Source: Streptomyces sp. XD-27 | GTDB lineage: Bacteria > Actinomycetota > Actinomycetes > Streptomycetales > Streptomycetaceae | Direction: 5' to 3' | Assembly: GCF_030553055.1 (NCBI RefSeq) | Contig: NZ_CP130713.1 | Location: 4,154,001 to 4,218,000, forward strand | DNA: 64,000 nt | Shown: piece by piece, positions 39,401 through 50,019 of the stretch | Layout of the letters: the number at the start of each line of letters is the position of its first letter | Numbering within the stretch: position 1 is the stretch's first letter | Program-made: the position numbers and the translations under genes | Notes under the pieces: model-generated | What the model saw: the letters and a program-made list of their open reading frames with translations, nothing else | What the model was told of the DNA's origin: nothing | The model's database searches: none

Positions 39401-42400
39401 GCCCCGGTGGTGGACCGGGTCCGGGCCCAGGCCGAGCAGGCCGGCTACGGCGACCGGGTCCGGCTGAGCGCCCGAGCAGCAGACGACCTGTCCGGGCTGC
39501 CGAGTGGCCGGTTCGACGTCGTGGTGCTCAACTCGGTGGTGCAGTACTTCCCCAGCGCCGAGTACCTGGACAAGGTCCTGTGCGAGGCCATGGAACTGGT
39601 CGCGCCCGGTGGCCGGCTCATCGTCGGTGACGTCCGCAACGCCACGACCCTGCGGGTTCTGCTCACCGCGGTACAGCGCGCGGCGCATCCCCACGCCTCG
39701 TACGACGAGCTGCGGACGTTGGTGGAGAAGGAACTGCTCGCCGAGCGGGAGCTGGTCATCGCCCCGGAGTGGTTCACCGAGTGGGCGCGCGATCACGCCG
39801 CCGGCGCGGACATCCGGTTGAAGGCGGGTCAGGCGCACAACGAACTGACCCGGCACCGCTACGAGGTCGTCCTGCACAAGGCGGCTGCCGACGTGCTCGA
39901 CGTGTCCGACGTGCCGTCGGTGCCGTGGGGCGGGCAGTTGTCCGCCCTGTCCGACCTGGGCGGTCTTGAGGAGCGGGTGGGGCACGGCCCCGTGCGGGTG
40001 AGCGGCATGCCCAACGCGCGGCTGATCGAGGAGGCCACGGTGGCGACCGCGGCGGGTCTTCTCGACCCGGCGCCCCTGCCCGGTCAACCGGTCGACCCGC
40101 AGGAACTGCTCCGGTGGGCACGTGAGAACGGCCGGCACGCGGTCCTCACCTGGTCGGGCGAGGACGCGCGCTGCTTCGACGCGGTGCTGCTGCCCGAGCG
40201 GCGGACCGGACAGCGCGACGTCACGGGCGCGTTCCTTCCCGGCGCCGTCGGCCGGCGGATGCGGGCGAACGCCCCCGCGCTCGCCAAGTCGATCGGCCCG
40301 CTGCTCGCCGAGCTGCCCGAGTACCTGCGCGGGCGCCTTCCGGACTACATGGTGCCCGCCGCGGTCGTGCCGCTGTCGGAGATCCCGCTGACCGCGAGCG
40401 GGAAGCTGAACCGACGGATGCTGCCGCCGCCGGACTACGCGCAGGCCTCGACCGGCCGGGCACCGCGCAACCAGAGCGAGGAGACCCTCAGCGCGCTGTT
40501 CGCCGAAGTGCTCGGCCTGGAGCGGGTCGGCATCGACGACGACTTCTTCGCCACCGGTGGAGACAGCATCCGCTCCATCCAGGTCGTCGCCCGCGCCAGG
40601 TCGCGCGGCCTGACCGTCAGCACACGGGAGATCTTCGAGCACCGCACGGTCGCTCGGCTCGCGGAAGTCGTCGAAGGACGCGAAGGCGCGCTCCCGACCC
40701 TGGCCGAGCTGCCCGGTGGCGGCGTCGGCTGGGCACCGCTGCCTCCGATGGCGGCACACGTCCTCGCCCTCGGCGGAGGCATCGACCGGTTCTCCATGTC
40801 CGTGATGCTGTCGCTGCCCGACGACATCGACCGTGCGGGACTGGTCGCGACCCTGCAGACCGTCCTCGACCAGCACGACGTGCTGCGCTCCCGGCTCGAC
40901 CGGGACGAGCCCGGCCTGTGGATCGAGTCGCCGGGCGGCACGGACGCCGACGCACTGCTGCGCGAGGTCACCGACCGCGACGCCGACGCGCACGCCGAGC
41001 TGGACGCGGCCGCGGGCCGCCTCGACCCGGACGCGGGCGTCATGGCGCAGTTCGTGTGGTTCACCTCCGACACCGGGGGAGGCAAGCTCCTCATCGTGCT
41101 GCACCACCTGGTCGTCGACGGGGTGTCGTGGCGGATCCTGGGACCGGCCCTCCTCTCGGCCTGGCAGCAGGTCAGGGACGGCCGTACCCCGCAACCGGCG
41201 GCGGGCACCTCGCTGCGCCGGTGGGCGCACGCCCTGGCCGAGGAGGCCGCCCGTCCGGAGCGGGAAGCGGAACTGCCCCTCTGGCAGGAGATCCTGCGCG
41301 GCACCGAGCCCGTGCTCGGCGCGCGGGCCCTGGACCGCACGCGTGACGTCGCGGCCACCGTCGACACGGTGCGCGTCCGCGTCCCGGCAGACGTCACGGA
41401 GACCCTGCTGACCACACTCCCCGCCGTGTTCCGCGGCAGGCCCGACGACGGGCTGCTCGCCGGGCTCGCACTGGCCCTCGCCCAATGGCGCCGGACACGG
41501 GGCGTGCCCGAATCCTCGACGCTGGTCCGGATGGAAGGACACGGCCGGGAAGAGCACGTGGTGCCCGGCGCGGACCTGTCGCGCACGGTCGGATGGTTCA
41601 CCTCGCTGTACCCGGTGCGCCTCGACCTGGCCGGCATCGACGTGGCGGACGCCGTCGCGGGCGGCCCGGCCGCGGGCCGGGCGATCAAGGCCGTCAAGGA
41701 GCAGGTGCGGGCGGTGCCCGACAACGGCATCGGCTACGGCCTGCTGCGCCACCTCAACCCGCACACCGCCGCCGCCCTCGCCACCGAGCCGGAACCGCAG
41801 ATCGGGTTCAACTACCTCGGACGGACCTCCGGCGCGGACATCCCCGAAGACCTGAGCGGCCTCGGCTGGGCACCGGACACCTCGCACCAGGATCTGATCG
41901 CCGCACCCGACGCCGACATGCCCGTGCTTTCGGCACTGGAGATCAACGCGGTGGCCGCCGACACCGGCGACGGCGACGAGCTGACCGCCTACCTCGCCTT
42001 CCCGACCGGTGTGCTCACCCGCGACGAAGTGACCGAGCTCGCCGACCTGTGGGTCAAGGCGCTCACCGCCCTGGCCCAGCACGCCACGGCACCCGAAGCG
42101 GGCGGGCTGACCCCCACCGACGCCCCCCTGGTCGACGTGAGCCAGGTGGAGATCGACACCTGGGAGAGCCGGTTCGGCAAGCTGACCGAGATCTGGCCGA
42201 CGACCCCCACACAGTCCGGGATCCTGTTCCACACGATGCTGGCCGGTGCGTCGTTCGACCCGTACCACATCCAGTTGGTGTTCCAGTTGTCCGGCAAGGT
42301 CGACCCGGAGCGGATGCGCCAGGCCGGGCAGGCGCTCCTTGGGCGCTATCCCAACCTCCGTGCGGCGTTCGTCGACCGGGCCGACGGCGACTTCGTCCAG

Positions 42401-45325
42401 GCGGTGCCCGCCGCGGGAGTGACCCTGCCGTGGCGGTACCTCGACCTGACCGACGTCGGCGCGGCGGAGCGCACCGAGACGTTCGAGCGGTTCCTCACCG
42501 AGGACCGGGCCGCCCACTTCGACGTGGACACCCCGCCGCTGCTGCGGCTGGCGCTCGCCGTCCTCGAGCCCGGCCAGGCCGAACTGGTCCTTACCGTCCA
42601 CCACACGCTGTCCGACGGCTGGTCCACGCCCCTGCTGATGCGGGACCTGCTGCTGCTCTACGCCTCCCACGGCGACCCGGCCGGTCTGCCCGCCACACGC
42701 AGCTTCGGCGAGTTCCTCGCCTGGCGCGCGCGGCAGGACCAGGACGAGGCGGCACGGGCGTGGGCGGCCGAGCTCGACGGCGTCGACGAGCCCACCCTGC
42801 TCGCCCCGGGATCCGAGGGCGGCGACGGCCTCGACCAGATCGAATTCGCCCTCCCCGACGACGTGTCCGACGAACTCGGCCGCCGCGCCTCCGAGCTGGG
42901 CGTCACCGTCAACACCCTCGTGCAGAGCGCCTGGGCGCTGCTGCTCGGCCAGCTCACCGGCCGCCAGGACCTGGTGTTCGGCGCCACGGTCTCCGGGCGC
43001 CCGCCCGCGGTGCCCGACGTCGAGACGATGGTCGGCATGTTCATCAACACGCTGCCCGTCCGCGTGCAGTACGCCCCCGGCGACACCCTCGCCGAGGTCG
43101 TGACCCGGCTCCAGCACCGACAGGCCGGCCTGATGGAGCACCATCACCACAGCCTCACGCAGATCCAGCAGTCCGTCGGCCTGCCGACGCTCTTCGACAC
43201 ACTGGTCGTGTTCGAGTCCTATCCGGTCGACCGGGAGGGCATCAGCGCCGCCACCGAAGCCGCGGACGGAATCGCCTTCACCGGCCTGCGCCCGACCAAC
43301 GGCACCCACTACCCGCTGGCCCTGATGGCCGCGGCCGACACGCACCTGGAGTTCCTTCTCCAGTACACGCCCGGCCTCTTCGACCGGGACACGGTGCAGG
43401 CGTACGCGGCCCGCTTCGTGCGCATCCTGGAACAGTTGGCGGCCGCACCCGAACTGAAGGTCGCGCAGCTGAATGTCCTGGAGCCGGCCGAACGCGACCG
43501 ACTCCTCATCGAGCTCAACGACACGGCCGCCCCCACTCCGGACGTCACGATCACCGGGCTCGTCGAGGCACAGGCGGCGCGGACCCCCGACGAGGTCGCC
43601 GTGGTCGCAGACGGCGCCTCCCTCACGTACCGGGAGGTGACCGCGCGGGCCGACCGCCTGGCGCGCGAACTGGCCGGACGCGGCGTCGGCCCGGAGTCGG
43701 TGGTCGCGGTCTCGCTGCCGCGGTCGGCGGACCTGGTCGTCGCCCTCCTCGCGGTCCTCAAGGCCGGCGGCGCGTACCTTCCGGTCGACCCCAGATACCC
43801 CAGCCACCGCCTCGCGGCCATCTTCGACGAGGCACGGCCGCACCTGGTCCTGACCCACTCCGCGACGGTCGCGGTGCTGCCCGGCCACAACGCCCCGGAT
43901 GTCCTCCTCGACACGCTCGACCTGTCCGCAGACACCACCGGCATCGAACTGCAGCTCCACGCCGAGCAGTTGGCGTACGTGATGTACACCTCCGGCTCCA
44001 CCGGCAAGCCCAAGGGCGTCGCCATCACCCACGCAGGCGTGGTCAACGGCGTGCTGCGGCTCGCCTCCCGCGTCGGGCTCGAGCCCGGCAAGCGGCTGCT
44101 TGCGGGCACGTCGATCAACTTCGACGTCTCGGCGTTCGAGATCTTCACCACCCTCGCCACCGGCGGCGTCGTCGAAGTGGTCCCAGACGTCCTGGTCCTG
44201 GGCGAGAAGAAGGGCTGGAGCGGCAGCGTCATCTCCACCGTGCCGTCCGCCTTCGCCGAACTCGTCGACGACATCGCCGACCGCACCAGCGTGGAGACCG
44301 TCGTCTTCGCCGGCGAAGCCCTGCCCTCCTCGCTCGTCGACAAGACCCGGAACGCCTTCCCGGGCGTGCGGATCGTCAACGCCTACGGGCAGAGCGAGTC
44401 GTTCTACGCCACCACCTTCACCGTCGACGGCGACACGCGGATCCCGACAGGCAACGCGCCCATCGGCACCCCGCTCGGCAACATGCGGACCTACATCCTC
44501 GGCCCCGGCCTGACCCCGGTGCCGCCGGGCGCGGTCGGCGAGCTGTACGTCGGCGGGATGGTGGGCCGCGGCTACCACGGCCGCGCCGCGCTGACCGCCG
44601 AGCGCTTCGTCGCCGACCCCTTCGGCCCGACCGGCGCGCGCATGTACCGCACCGGTGACCTGGCCCGATGGAACGACGAGGGCCAGCTGGAGTACGTGGG
44701 CCGCGGGGACGCGCAGGTCAAGGTGCGCGGCTTCCGCATCGAGCCCGCCGAGGTGGAGGCCGCGCTCACCGCGCATCCCGGCCTCGCACAGGCCGCCGTC
44801 ATCGCCCGCGACGGGCGCGGCAGCAGCAAGCGACTGGTCGCCTACGTCGTGCCCGCCGCCACCGGCGACGGCACGACCGACGCCGCCTCCGGCCCGGAGA
44901 CGAAGGAGCTGCACGCCTTCGTCGCGGAACGGCTGCCGGACTTCATGGTGCCGTCCGCCTTCGTGGTCCTCGACCGGCTGCCGCTCGCCCCGAACGGCAA
45001 GCTGGACCGGGCCGCGCTGCCCGAGCCGGAGTACACCACGACCGCCTACCGGGCACCTCGCACCGCCCGCGAGGAGACCCTGGCCGGGCTGTTCGCCGAG
45101 GTGCTCGGCGCGGACCGGGTCGGCATCGACGACAGCTTCTTCGAGCTCGGCGGGCACTCCCTGCTGGCCACCCGGCTGATCAGCCGCGCCCGCGCCGAGA
45201 TGGAGATCGAGATACCGATCCGCAAGATCTTCGACCTGCCGACAGTGGCCGCGCTCGCGGCGTGGACGGAGGAATCGGCTGCTCCCCGTCGCCCCGCCCT
45301 GCGCAAGATGTTCACAGAGGAGTAA
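36446..45325 (+). CDS. NRPS 2: C-A-NMT-T-E-C-A-T (N-methyl-D-X, then probable Piz)
   Basis: 2959 residues from ATG at 36446, 11 bases after the NRPS1 stop. Module 1: C with HHIAADG near residue 130; A with the same pocket as NRPS1 module 2 (D-V-P-D-E-A-L-V-E-K); an N-methyltransferase of about 250 residues inserted after A8 (about 893-1146), with SAM loop [12 protein letters not shown] and [10 protein letters not shown]10 TASGKLN; T with GGDSIRSI near 1371; E with HHLVVDG near 1552. Module 2: D-donor type C (HHTLSDG near 2052); A with [11 protein letters not shown] near 2514 and pocket D-V-F-S-V-A-A-Y-A-K, close to that of NRPS1 module 1; T with GGHSLLAT near 2902. It should add an N-methylated D residue and then an L-residue, probably piperazate. 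Confidence 0.93.
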   Translation: MIPLSFAQRRMWFLHRLEGPSATYNIPFALRLDGALDTATLAAAVTDVVTRHESLRTLVVENADGTPEQRVLPPEEVVPQFHVVDVAAEAVDEAMREAVGASFDLETELPLRTTIFRVSPQEHVLTFVFHHIAADGASMGPFLRDLVSAYTARHGGSAPQWEPLPVQYKDYTLWQRELLGEDGDRESVAAPQLAYWQRELAEVPQPVQLPLDRPRPTVAGYSGGHVDFLLEPDLVAGLGKLGADRGATVPMVAQAALAVLLNKLGAGEDVTIGSPIEGRTDEALADLIGFFVNTWVLRADMSKNPSFGGLVEQVRDKALAAYDNQDVPFERLVELLNLERSTSYQPLFQVMLAWQFVWPEIEMPDLEVSLVPVGTDTAKFDLFFNIVPEASGRAYGRLEYSTELFDHTTAVDIVNRLVRILDQAAADPGVRLADIGVLAEEERDWLVRRVNDTAQPVAADTLPGAFEAQVERDPDLVALIGEQERLTYGEFNRRANRLAHWLVEQGAGPEQLVAVRIPRSVDLMVAIYAVVKAGAAYVPIDTELPEDRVEHVLAGAKPLLVLDEELPDVSGYPEANPERVLSPDNAAYVIFTSGSTGGPKGVQVSHRSIMNRLQWGLSHFDVGTEDRVLLSTSASFDVSVPELFAPLQVGAAVVIARPDGRRDPSYLAELIQRERVTGADFVPSLLEVFITEPTAARCTSLRWIEVAGEAFPAALANKVVDVLPGCGVHNLYGPTEAAVEVTAWQHVPGADRVPIGAPVWNTQVYVLDAALRPVAPGVAGELYLAGTGLARGYLGQLGLTANRFVACPFGEPGTRMYRTGDVVRWNRDGQVEYIGRSDFQVKIRGFRIELGEIENVLAAHPGVAQATVVVREERKGDKRLVGYIVPEPGAAVADVDDQTDEWREVYDDSYRASEDQAWGEDFQMWTSSYDGEPIPREQMQQWRDAAVAQVLRYAPRRVLDIGVGSGLLLAKIVGEVEEYWGTDISAPVVDRVRAQAEQAGYGDRVRLSARAADDLSGLPSGRFDVVVLNSVVQYFPSAEYLDKVLCEAMELVAPGGRLIVGDVRNATTLRVLLTAVQRAAHPHASYDELRTLVEKELLAERELVIAPEWFTEWARDHAAGADIRLKAGQAHNELTRHRYEVVLHKAAADVLDVSDVPSVPWGGQLSALSDLGGLEERVGHGPVRVSGMPNARLIEEATVATAAGLLDPAPLPGQPVDPQELLRWARENGRHAVLTWSGEDARCFDAVLLPERRTGQRDVTGAFLPGAVGRRMRANAPALAKSIGPLLAELPEYLRGRLPDYMVPAAVVPLSEIPLTASGKLNRRMLPPPDYAQASTGRAPRNQSEETLSALFAEVLGLERVGIDDDFFATGGDSIRSIQVVARARSRGLTVSTREIFEHRTVARLAEVVEGREGALPTLAELPGGGVGWAPLPPMAAHVLALGGGIDRFSMSVMLSLPDDIDRAGLVATLQTVLDQHDVLRSRLDRDEPGLWIESPGGTDADALLREVTDRDADAHAELDAAAGRLDPDAGVMAQFVWFTSDTGGGKLLIVLHHLVVDGVSWRILGPALLSAWQQVRDGRTPQPAAGTSLRRWAHALAEEAARPEREAELPLWQEILRGTEPVLGARALDRTRDVAATVDTVRVRVPADVTETLLTTLPAVFRGRPDDGLLAGLALALAQWRRTRGVPESSTLVRMEGHGREEHVVPGADLSRTVGWFTSLYPVRLDLAGIDVADAVAGGPAAGRAIKAVKEQVRAVPDNGIGYGLLRHLNPHTAAALATEPEPQIGFNYLGRTSGADIPEDLSGLGWAPDTSHQDLIAAPDADMPVLSALEINAVAADTGDGDELTAYLAFPTGVLTRDEVTELADLWVKALTALAQHATAPEAGGLTPTDAPLVDVSQVEIDTWESRFGKLTEIWPTTPTQSGILFHTMLAGASFDPYHIQLVFQLSGKVDPERMRQAGQALLGRYPNLRAAFVDRADGDFVQAVPAAGVTLPWRYLDLTDVGAAERTETFERFLTEDRAAHFDVDTPPLLRLALAVLEPGQAELVLTVHHTLSDGWSTPLLMRDLLLLYASHGDPAGLPATRSFGEFLAWRARQDQDEAARAWAAELDGVDEPTLLAPGSEGGDGLDQIEFALPDDVSDELGRRASELGVTVNTLVQSAWALLLGQLTGRQDLVFGATVSGRPPAVPDVETMVGMFINTLPVRVQYAPGDTLAEVVTRLQHRQAGLMEHHHHSLTQIQQSVGLPTLFDTLVVFESYPVDREGISAATEAADGIAFTGLRPTNGTHYPLALMAAADTHLEFLLQYTPGLFDRDTVQAYAARFVRILEQLAAAPELKVAQLNVLEPAERDRLLIELNDTAAPTPDVTITGLVEAQAARTPDEVAVVADGASLTYREVTARADRLARELAGRGVGPESVVAVSLPRSADLVVALLAVLKAGGAYLPVDPRYPSHRLAAIFDEARPHLVLTHSATVAVLPGHNAPDVLLDTLDLSADTTGIELQLHAEQLAYVMYTSGSTGKPKGVAITHAGVVNGVLRLASRVGLEPGKRLLAGTSINFDVSAFEIFTTLATGGVVEVVPDVLVLGEKKGWSGSVISTVPSAFAELVDDIADRTSVETVVFAGEALPSSLVDKTRNAFPGVRIVNAYGQSESFYATTFTVDGDTRIPTGNAPIGTPLGNMRTYILGPGLTPVPPGAVGELYVGGMVGRGYHGRAALTAERFVADPFGPTGARMYRTGDLARWNDEGQLEYVGRGDAQVKVRGFRIEPAEVEAALTAHPGLAQAAVIARDGRGSSKRLVAYVVPAATGDGTTDAASGPETKELHAFVAERLPDFMVPSAFVVLDRLPLAPNGKLDRAALPEPEYTTTAYRAPRTAREETLAGLFAEVLGADRVGIDDSFFELGGHSLLATRLISRARAEMEIEIPIRKIFDLPTVAALAAWTEESAAPRRPALRKMFTEE
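37762..38739 (+). repeat. 978-bp perfect repeat, copy 2 (A domain core of NRPS2 module 1)
   Basis: Identical to 34637-35614. Here the codon style switches back to that of the host gene immediately after 38739 (GTGCTCGACGCG instead of GTGCTGGATGCG), so this looks like the recipient copy of a gene conversion. Confidence 0.97.
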
Positions 45326-45331
45326 GAGGCG

Positions 45332-48300
45332 ATGATTCCGCTTTCTTTCGCGCAACGCCGCATGTGGGTTCTGCACCAGATGGAGGGCGGGTCGGAGAAC
45401 TGGAACATGCCGGCGGCCTTTCGGCTGACCGGTTCCCTGGACCTGACCGCCCTCGCCGCAGCGATCCGCGACGTGGTCGACCGGCACGAGATCCTGCGCA
45501 CCGTCTACGCCACGAACGACGACGGTGAGCTGCACCAGCGCATCCTCCCCACAGCGGAGGCCACGCCGGAGGTGCCGGTCATCGACGTCGCGCCCGAAGA
45601 CGTGTCGAGCGCGGTCGACGAGGCCATCGCCTACCGCTTCGACCTGGCGGCCGAGATCCCGGTGCGCGTACGCCTGTTCCGCTGCTCACCCGAAGAACAC
45701 GTACTCGTCCTGGTCATCCACCACATCGCCACCGACGGCAGCTCGGGCGCGCCTCTTGCCCGGGACCTGGCCGCGGCCTACACCGCCCGCAAGGACGGCC
45801 GGGCCCCGCAGTGGGAGCCGCTGCCGGTGCAGTACAAGGACTACACGATGTGGCAGCGCGAGGTGCTCGGCGACGTCGCGGACCCGGGCAGCCTCGCCGC
45901 GCGGCAGATCGAGTACTGGCGCGGGGAACTGACCGGGGTGCCGCAGCCCCTGAACCTGCCCCTCGACCGCCCGCGGCCCGCGGAGGCGAGCGGGCGCGGC
46001 GCCACGGTCGGCCTCGTGGTCGACGCGGAGGTCGTGACAGGCCTGCAGCGGGTGGCCGACGAGCGCGGGGCGACCATGTCGATGGTCCTGCACGCCGGGC
46101 TCGCGGCGCTGCTGTGCAAGCTGGGCGGCGGGCAGGACGTGACGATCGGCAGCTCGATCGCCGGGCGGACCGACGAGGCTCTCGCCGACCTGGTCGGGTT
46201 CTTCGTCAACACCCAGGTGCTGCGCGTGGACCTCTCCGACGACCCCTCGTTCAGCGATCTGCTCGCCCAGGTGCGGAACAAGGCCCTCGCGGCCTACGAG
46301 CACCAGGACGTCCCGTTCGACATGCTGGTCGAGTCGATCAACCCCGTGCGCTCCCCCGCGTACCAGCCGCTCTTCCAGGTGATGCTCGGCCTGCTCAACT
46401 ACGAGCGGCCGGAGCTGGAACTCCCCGGACTCACCTTGGAGCCCGAGCCGGCCACCACGTCGAACTCCAAGGTCGACCTGTTCTTCAACCTGGTCGCGGA
46501 CGACTCGGGGACGCTGCGGGGCGACATCCTGTACGCGACCGACCTGTTCGACCGCGAGACCGTCGAGGCCATCGCCACCCGGTTCGCCCGTGTCCTTGAG
46601 CAGTTGGCCGCCGACCCGGGCATGCGTGTCGGGGACGTCGACGTACTCCTTACGGGCGAGCGGCAGCGCCTTGTGGTGGAGGTGAACGACACCGCCGAGC
46701 CGACCCTGGAGCAAGGCCTGGTCGCGGCGCTGCGCGAGCGGGCACAGGCGACGCCGGAGGCACTCGCCGTCATCGGCGAGGACGAGTCGGTCACCTACCG
46801 GGAGCTGGACGCGCGGTCGAACAGGCTGGCGCACTGGCTGGTCGACCGCGGCGTGCGGGCGGAGTCGCGGGTCGCCGTGTGCCTGCCCCGGACGGTGAAC
46901 CTGGTGGTGGCGCTGCTCGCGGTCCTAAAGGCCGGTGGAGCGGTCGTCCCGATCGATCCGAACCACCCGCGATCCCGTATCGACCGCGTCATCGAGCACG
47001 CGGAGCCGGTGCTCGTGCTGGACACCGACGCGCTGGCGGGCGCGGACCCGTCGGGTTACCCGGACGCGGCACCGGAGGTCGTCGTCCGGCCCGAGAACAC
47101 CCAGTACGTGAGCTACACGTCCCAGTCGGCGGGGAAGCCGGAGGGCGTGGCGGTCCCGCGCGGCGCGGTGGCCAACTACCTGGCCACGGCGGGGCGTCGG
47201 CTGCCCCTTTCGGCCACGGACCGGATGCTGTTCGCCACCACCGTGGAGCTCGACGCGGCCAACACCGAGCTGTACCTGCCGCTCATCGCCGGTGCGACCG
47301 TGGTGGTGGCGGGCGCGGAGAGCGTCGAGGACCTGCCGGCCGTGGCGGAGCTGATGCGCCGCCACGAGGTCACCGTCGTGCAGGCCACGCCCCACTTCTG
47401 GCAGAGCCTGGCGCTGCGCGAGCCGCACGCCGCGAACGGTCTGCGGATCGTCATCGGCGGGGAGGCCGTACCGGCACGCCTGGCCAGGATCCTGGCGAAG
47501 CAGGCCGCCGAAGTGATCCACGTGTACGGCCCGGCCGAGACGACGACGTGGTCCACCGACGCCCGCGTGCGGGTGGGAGCGGGGGTGCCGATCGGGTCAC
47601 CCGCCGGGAACACCCGGGTGTACGTCCTCGACTCGCGCCTGCGCCCGGTCCCGCGCGGAGTGCCGGGTGAGCTGTACATCGCCGGTGCCGGGGTGGCCCG
47701 CGGGTACCAGGGCCGACCGGAGCTGACCGCGGAGCGGTTCGTGGCCTGTCCGTTCGGCGCCGCCGACGGCGGCCGCGGCGAGCGGATGTACCGCACCGGA
47801 GACCTGGTGCGCTGGGACGGCAACGGCCAGTTGGAGTACGTCGAGCGCACCGACCGCCAGGCACGGGTCCGGGGCTTCCGGGTCGACCTGGCGGAGATCG
47901 AGCGCGTGCTGGCCGGACACCCGGGCGTGGCGCGGGCGGCGGTCGTCCAGCGGGAGCACCGGGACGGCGGCCAGCGCATCGTGGGCTACGTGCTGCCCGA
48001 GCCCGACGCCGCCGCGGCCGAAGCCGGTGGCCAGGCGCTGCTCGCCCAACTGCCCGCGTACCTGAGCGGGCACCTCCCGCGCCACATGGTGCCCGACACG
48101 GTCATACCGCTCGCCGAGTTCCCGCTGACTCCGGACGGAAGGCTCGACCGGGAAGCACTGCCGTCCGAGGACACGAGCACAGCGGCCAGCCGGGAGCCGC
48201 GCAACTCCCACGAAGAGAGGATGTGCGCCCTCTTCGCCGAGTTGCTCGAGTGCGAGAGCGTCGGCATCGACGACGACTTCTTCGAACTCGGCGGGCACTC

Positions 48301-49153
48301 GCTCCTGGCCACCCGGCTCAGCGCCCGCATCCGCAGCGAGTTCAACATCGACATGCCCCTGCGGACGATCATCAAGTACCCCACGGTGGCCGAACTGGCC
48401 GCGCTGCTGCTCGTCGCCGCCACCGAGGAACTCTCCGACCCGTTCGGCGTCGTCCTGGAGCTGAACAGCGATCCCGGTACGGGCAAGCTGCCGCTGTGGT
48501 TCATGCACGGGGGCGGCGGCCTCGGCTGGGCGTTCTTCAGCTTCGTCCTGCACGCGCAGGACCGCCCGGCCTACGCCCTGCAGTCCCGCGGCTGGGACGG
48601 CGTGGAACCGCAGGCGGCATCGGTGGAGGAGATGGTCGAGGACTACGTCGACCAGATGGTGAAGATGCAGCCGGAAGGGCCCTTCCACCTGGTCGGCTGG
48701 TCCTACGGCGGGACCGTCGTGCAGGCCGTCGCGGAGGCCGTCGACCGGCGCGGGCGCGAGGTCGCCTTCGTGGCCATCCTGGACTCCCAGCCCGGCGGTG
48801 ACTACTTCAAGGAGATACACGAGGGCCGGACGGTGGCGGACTACCGCACGGAACTCGAAGAGCACTTCGGCCAGTACTTCGGCACCGAGAACCGGCAGCA
48901 GCTCGTGGACAGCATGTCGAGGATCCTCGCCAACAACGCGGCGATCATGTCGAAGTTCCAATCGCCGGTCTACCGCGGTGACGTGCTGTTCTTCAACGCG
49001 ACGCTGGAGGAGAACTCCTACGCGCACCTGTGGCGGCCCTACGTGCTCGGCTCCATCGAGGTGCACGACGTGCGCGCCGTCCACCACGAACTGCACATGC
49101 CAGGCCCCGTGGCCGAAATCATGGAAGTCATCAACCGCAAGCTGGCGGCATGA
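45332..49153 (+). CDS. NRPS 3, terminal: C-A*-T-TE with degenerate A domain
   Basis: 1273 residues from ATG at 45332, seven bases after the NRPS2 stop. The C domain has HHIATDG. The A domain (about 460-960) is present at full length but damaged at several key sites: A3 reads YTSQSAGKPEG instead of [11 protein letters not shown], the A4 region lacks the FD start (TVELDAANTELY), A8 reads RQARVRGFRV, and A10 reads PDGRLDREA with Arg for the catalytic Lys. The T domain [12 protein letters not shown] is intact, and the TE has GWSYGG, an Asp after VAIL and a late His (HHELHMPGP). The module probably cannot activate its own amino acid and must be loaded in trans. The TE would release the chain, likely by macrolactonisation. 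Confidence 0.9.
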   Translation: MIPLSFAQRRMWVLHQMEGGSENWNMPAAFRLTGSLDLTALAAAIRDVVDRHEILRTVYATNDDGELHQRILPTAEATPEVPVIDVAPEDVSSAVDEAIAYRFDLAAEIPVRVRLFRCSPEEHVLVLVIHHIATDGSSGAPLARDLAAAYTARKDGRAPQWEPLPVQYKDYTMWQREVLGDVADPGSLAARQIEYWRGELTGVPQPLNLPLDRPRPAEASGRGATVGLVVDAEVVTGLQRVADERGATMSMVLHAGLAALLCKLGGGQDVTIGSSIAGRTDEALADLVGFFVNTQVLRVDLSDDPSFSDLLAQVRNKALAAYEHQDVPFDMLVESINPVRSPAYQPLFQVMLGLLNYERPELELPGLTLEPEPATTSNSKVDLFFNLVADDSGTLRGDILYATDLFDRETVEAIATRFARVLEQLAADPGMRVGDVDVLLTGERQRLVVEVNDTAEPTLEQGLVAALRERAQATPEALAVIGEDESVTYRELDARSNRLAHWLVDRGVRAESRVAVCLPRTVNLVVALLAVLKAGGAVVPIDPNHPRSRIDRVIEHAEPVLVLDTDALAGADPSGYPDAAPEVVVRPENTQYVSYTSQSAGKPEGVAVPRGAVANYLATAGRRLPLSATDRMLFATTVELDAANTELYLPLIAGATVVVAGAESVEDLPAVAELMRRHEVTVVQATPHFWQSLALREPHAANGLRIVIGGEAVPARLARILAKQAAEVIHVYGPAETTTWSTDARVRVGAGVPIGSPAGNTRVYVLDSRLRPVPRGVPGELYIAGAGVARGYQGRPELTAERFVACPFGAADGGRGERMYRTGDLVRWDGNGQLEYVERTDRQARVRGFRVDLAEIERVLAGHPGVARAAVVQREHRDGGQRIVGYVLPEPDAAAAEAGGQALLAQLPAYLSGHLPRHMVPDTVIPLAEFPLTPDGRLDREALPSEDTSTAASREPRNSHEERMCALFAELLECESVGIDDDFFELGGHSLLATRLSARIRSEFNIDMPLRTIIKYPTVAELAALLLVAATEELSDPFGVVLELNSDPGTGKLPLWFMHGGGGLGWAFFSFVLHAQDRPAYALQSRGWDGVEPQAASVEEMVEDYVDQMVKMQPEGPFHLVGWSYGGTVVQAVAEAVDRRGREVAFVAILDSQPGGDYFKEIHEGRTVADYRTELEEHFGQYFGTENRQQLVDSMSRILANNAAIMSKFQSPVYRGDVLFFNATLEENSYAHLWRPYVLGSIEVHDVRAVHHELHMPGPVAEIMEVINRKLAA

Positions 49154-49217
49154 CCGGACAACAATGCAGGAGCACCGGTCCGACGGACCGGCGAAAGGAC
49201 GAGGGGGGTTGGTCGCG

Positions 49218-49952
49218 GTGAAGGCATCCGGCGGGCCGACGGAGAACGGGGACCAGACCACGCTGCTGTGCGTGCCGTTCGCGGGAGCGGGAGCTTCGTT
49301 CTTCCACCCGTGGCGGGCGTTGGCCGCCGACCGGTGGCGCGTGGTCGCCTTCGAGCTGCCCGGCAGGGAACGGCGGATGCTGGAGACGCCGTACCGCAAT
49401 GTCGTCGAGGCCGCCAGGAGCGAGGTCGACGGCATTGCCGAGACGCTCGGCGAGGGCGCACGGGTGGTGCTGTTCGGACACAGCCTGGGCGCGGTGCTCG
49501 CGTACGAGCTCGTGCACCTGCTGACCAAGCGCGACGTGCACGTCGAGCGCTTGGTCGTCAGCGGTTCACCGGGGCCGTGGACGCAACGGGAGCGGCGCGC
49601 CGCGGGGCTCCCCGACGACGAGTTCCTCGCCCGCGTCGAGGAGTTCGCGGGGTTTCGGCACGAGGCCCTCGACCACCCGGAGATGCGCGAGCTGATCCTC
49701 CCCGTGCTGCAGGCCGACTGCGAGATGCACGAGAACTACCTGCCCAGCACCGACGAACCGGTGTCGGTGCCGATCTGCTCACTGCGGGGCGACTCCGACG
49801 GCCTGGTCACGGCGGAAGAGGCGCGGCAGTGGCGGTCCGCGACCACCAGCGCGTTCAGCTACGCGGAGCTGGCGGGCGATCACATGTACCTGGTCGACCA
49901 GGGCCGGGAGGTCCTTGACGTGATCGAGGCCGAGTCCGCCCGGGCCCGCTAA
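49218..49952 (+). CDS. Type II thioesterase
   Basis: 244 residues from GTG at 49218, ten bases after GAGGGGGG. LLCVPFAGAGASFFHPWRAL, FELPGRERRMLETPY, FGHSLGAVLAYELVHLL with the normal Ser nucleophile, an Asp in LRGDSDGLV and the His of AGDHMYLVD make a full catalytic triad. Such enzymes clear wrongly primed or stalled carrier proteins. It follows NRPS3 by 64 bases. Unlike the other two thioesterase-like proteins of the cluster it keeps Ser. Confidence 0.92.
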   Translation: MKASGGPTENGDQTTLLCVPFAGAGASFFHPWRALAADRWRVVAFELPGRERRMLETPYRNVVEAARSEVDGIAETLGEGARVVLFGHSLGAVLAYELVHLLTKRDVHVERLVVSGSPGPWTQRERRAAGLPDDEFLARVEEFAGFRHEALDHPEMRELILPVLQADCEMHENYLPSTDEPVSVPICSLRGDSDGLVTAEEARQWRSATTSAFSYAELAGDHMYLVDQGREVLDVIEAESARAR

Positions 49953-49968
49953 CGCCAGGACAGCGGCC

Positions 49969-49997
49969 GTGTCAGGGGCGTGACAGATTGGTGACAG
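49969..49997 (+). promoter_or_regulatory. Three heptamers at 11-bp spacing, probable SARP (or PhoP/AfsR-type) site
   Basis: GTGTCAG (49969-49975), GTGACAG (49980-49986) and GTGACAG (49991-49997) follow each other with exact 11-bp period, 23 bases before the ABC transporter start. This is the classic layout of SARP sites. PHO boxes share the 11-bp phasing but their GTTCACC core fits less well. Confidence 0.55.
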
Positions 49998-50019
49998 CCC
50001 CGACGAGCACGGTGGGGAC

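Noticed and set aside
27138..45535. Two very long open frames (3076 and 2639 codons) on the minus strand opposite the NRPS genes
   Set aside because: They mirror the codon phase of the NRPS genes in GC-rich DNA, have low-complexity Arg/Gly/His composition and no domain similarity.
49969..49997. PHO box for PhoP
   Set aside because: The 11-bp phasing fits but the heptamers match GTTCACC only partly. It is kept only as an alternative to a SARP site.
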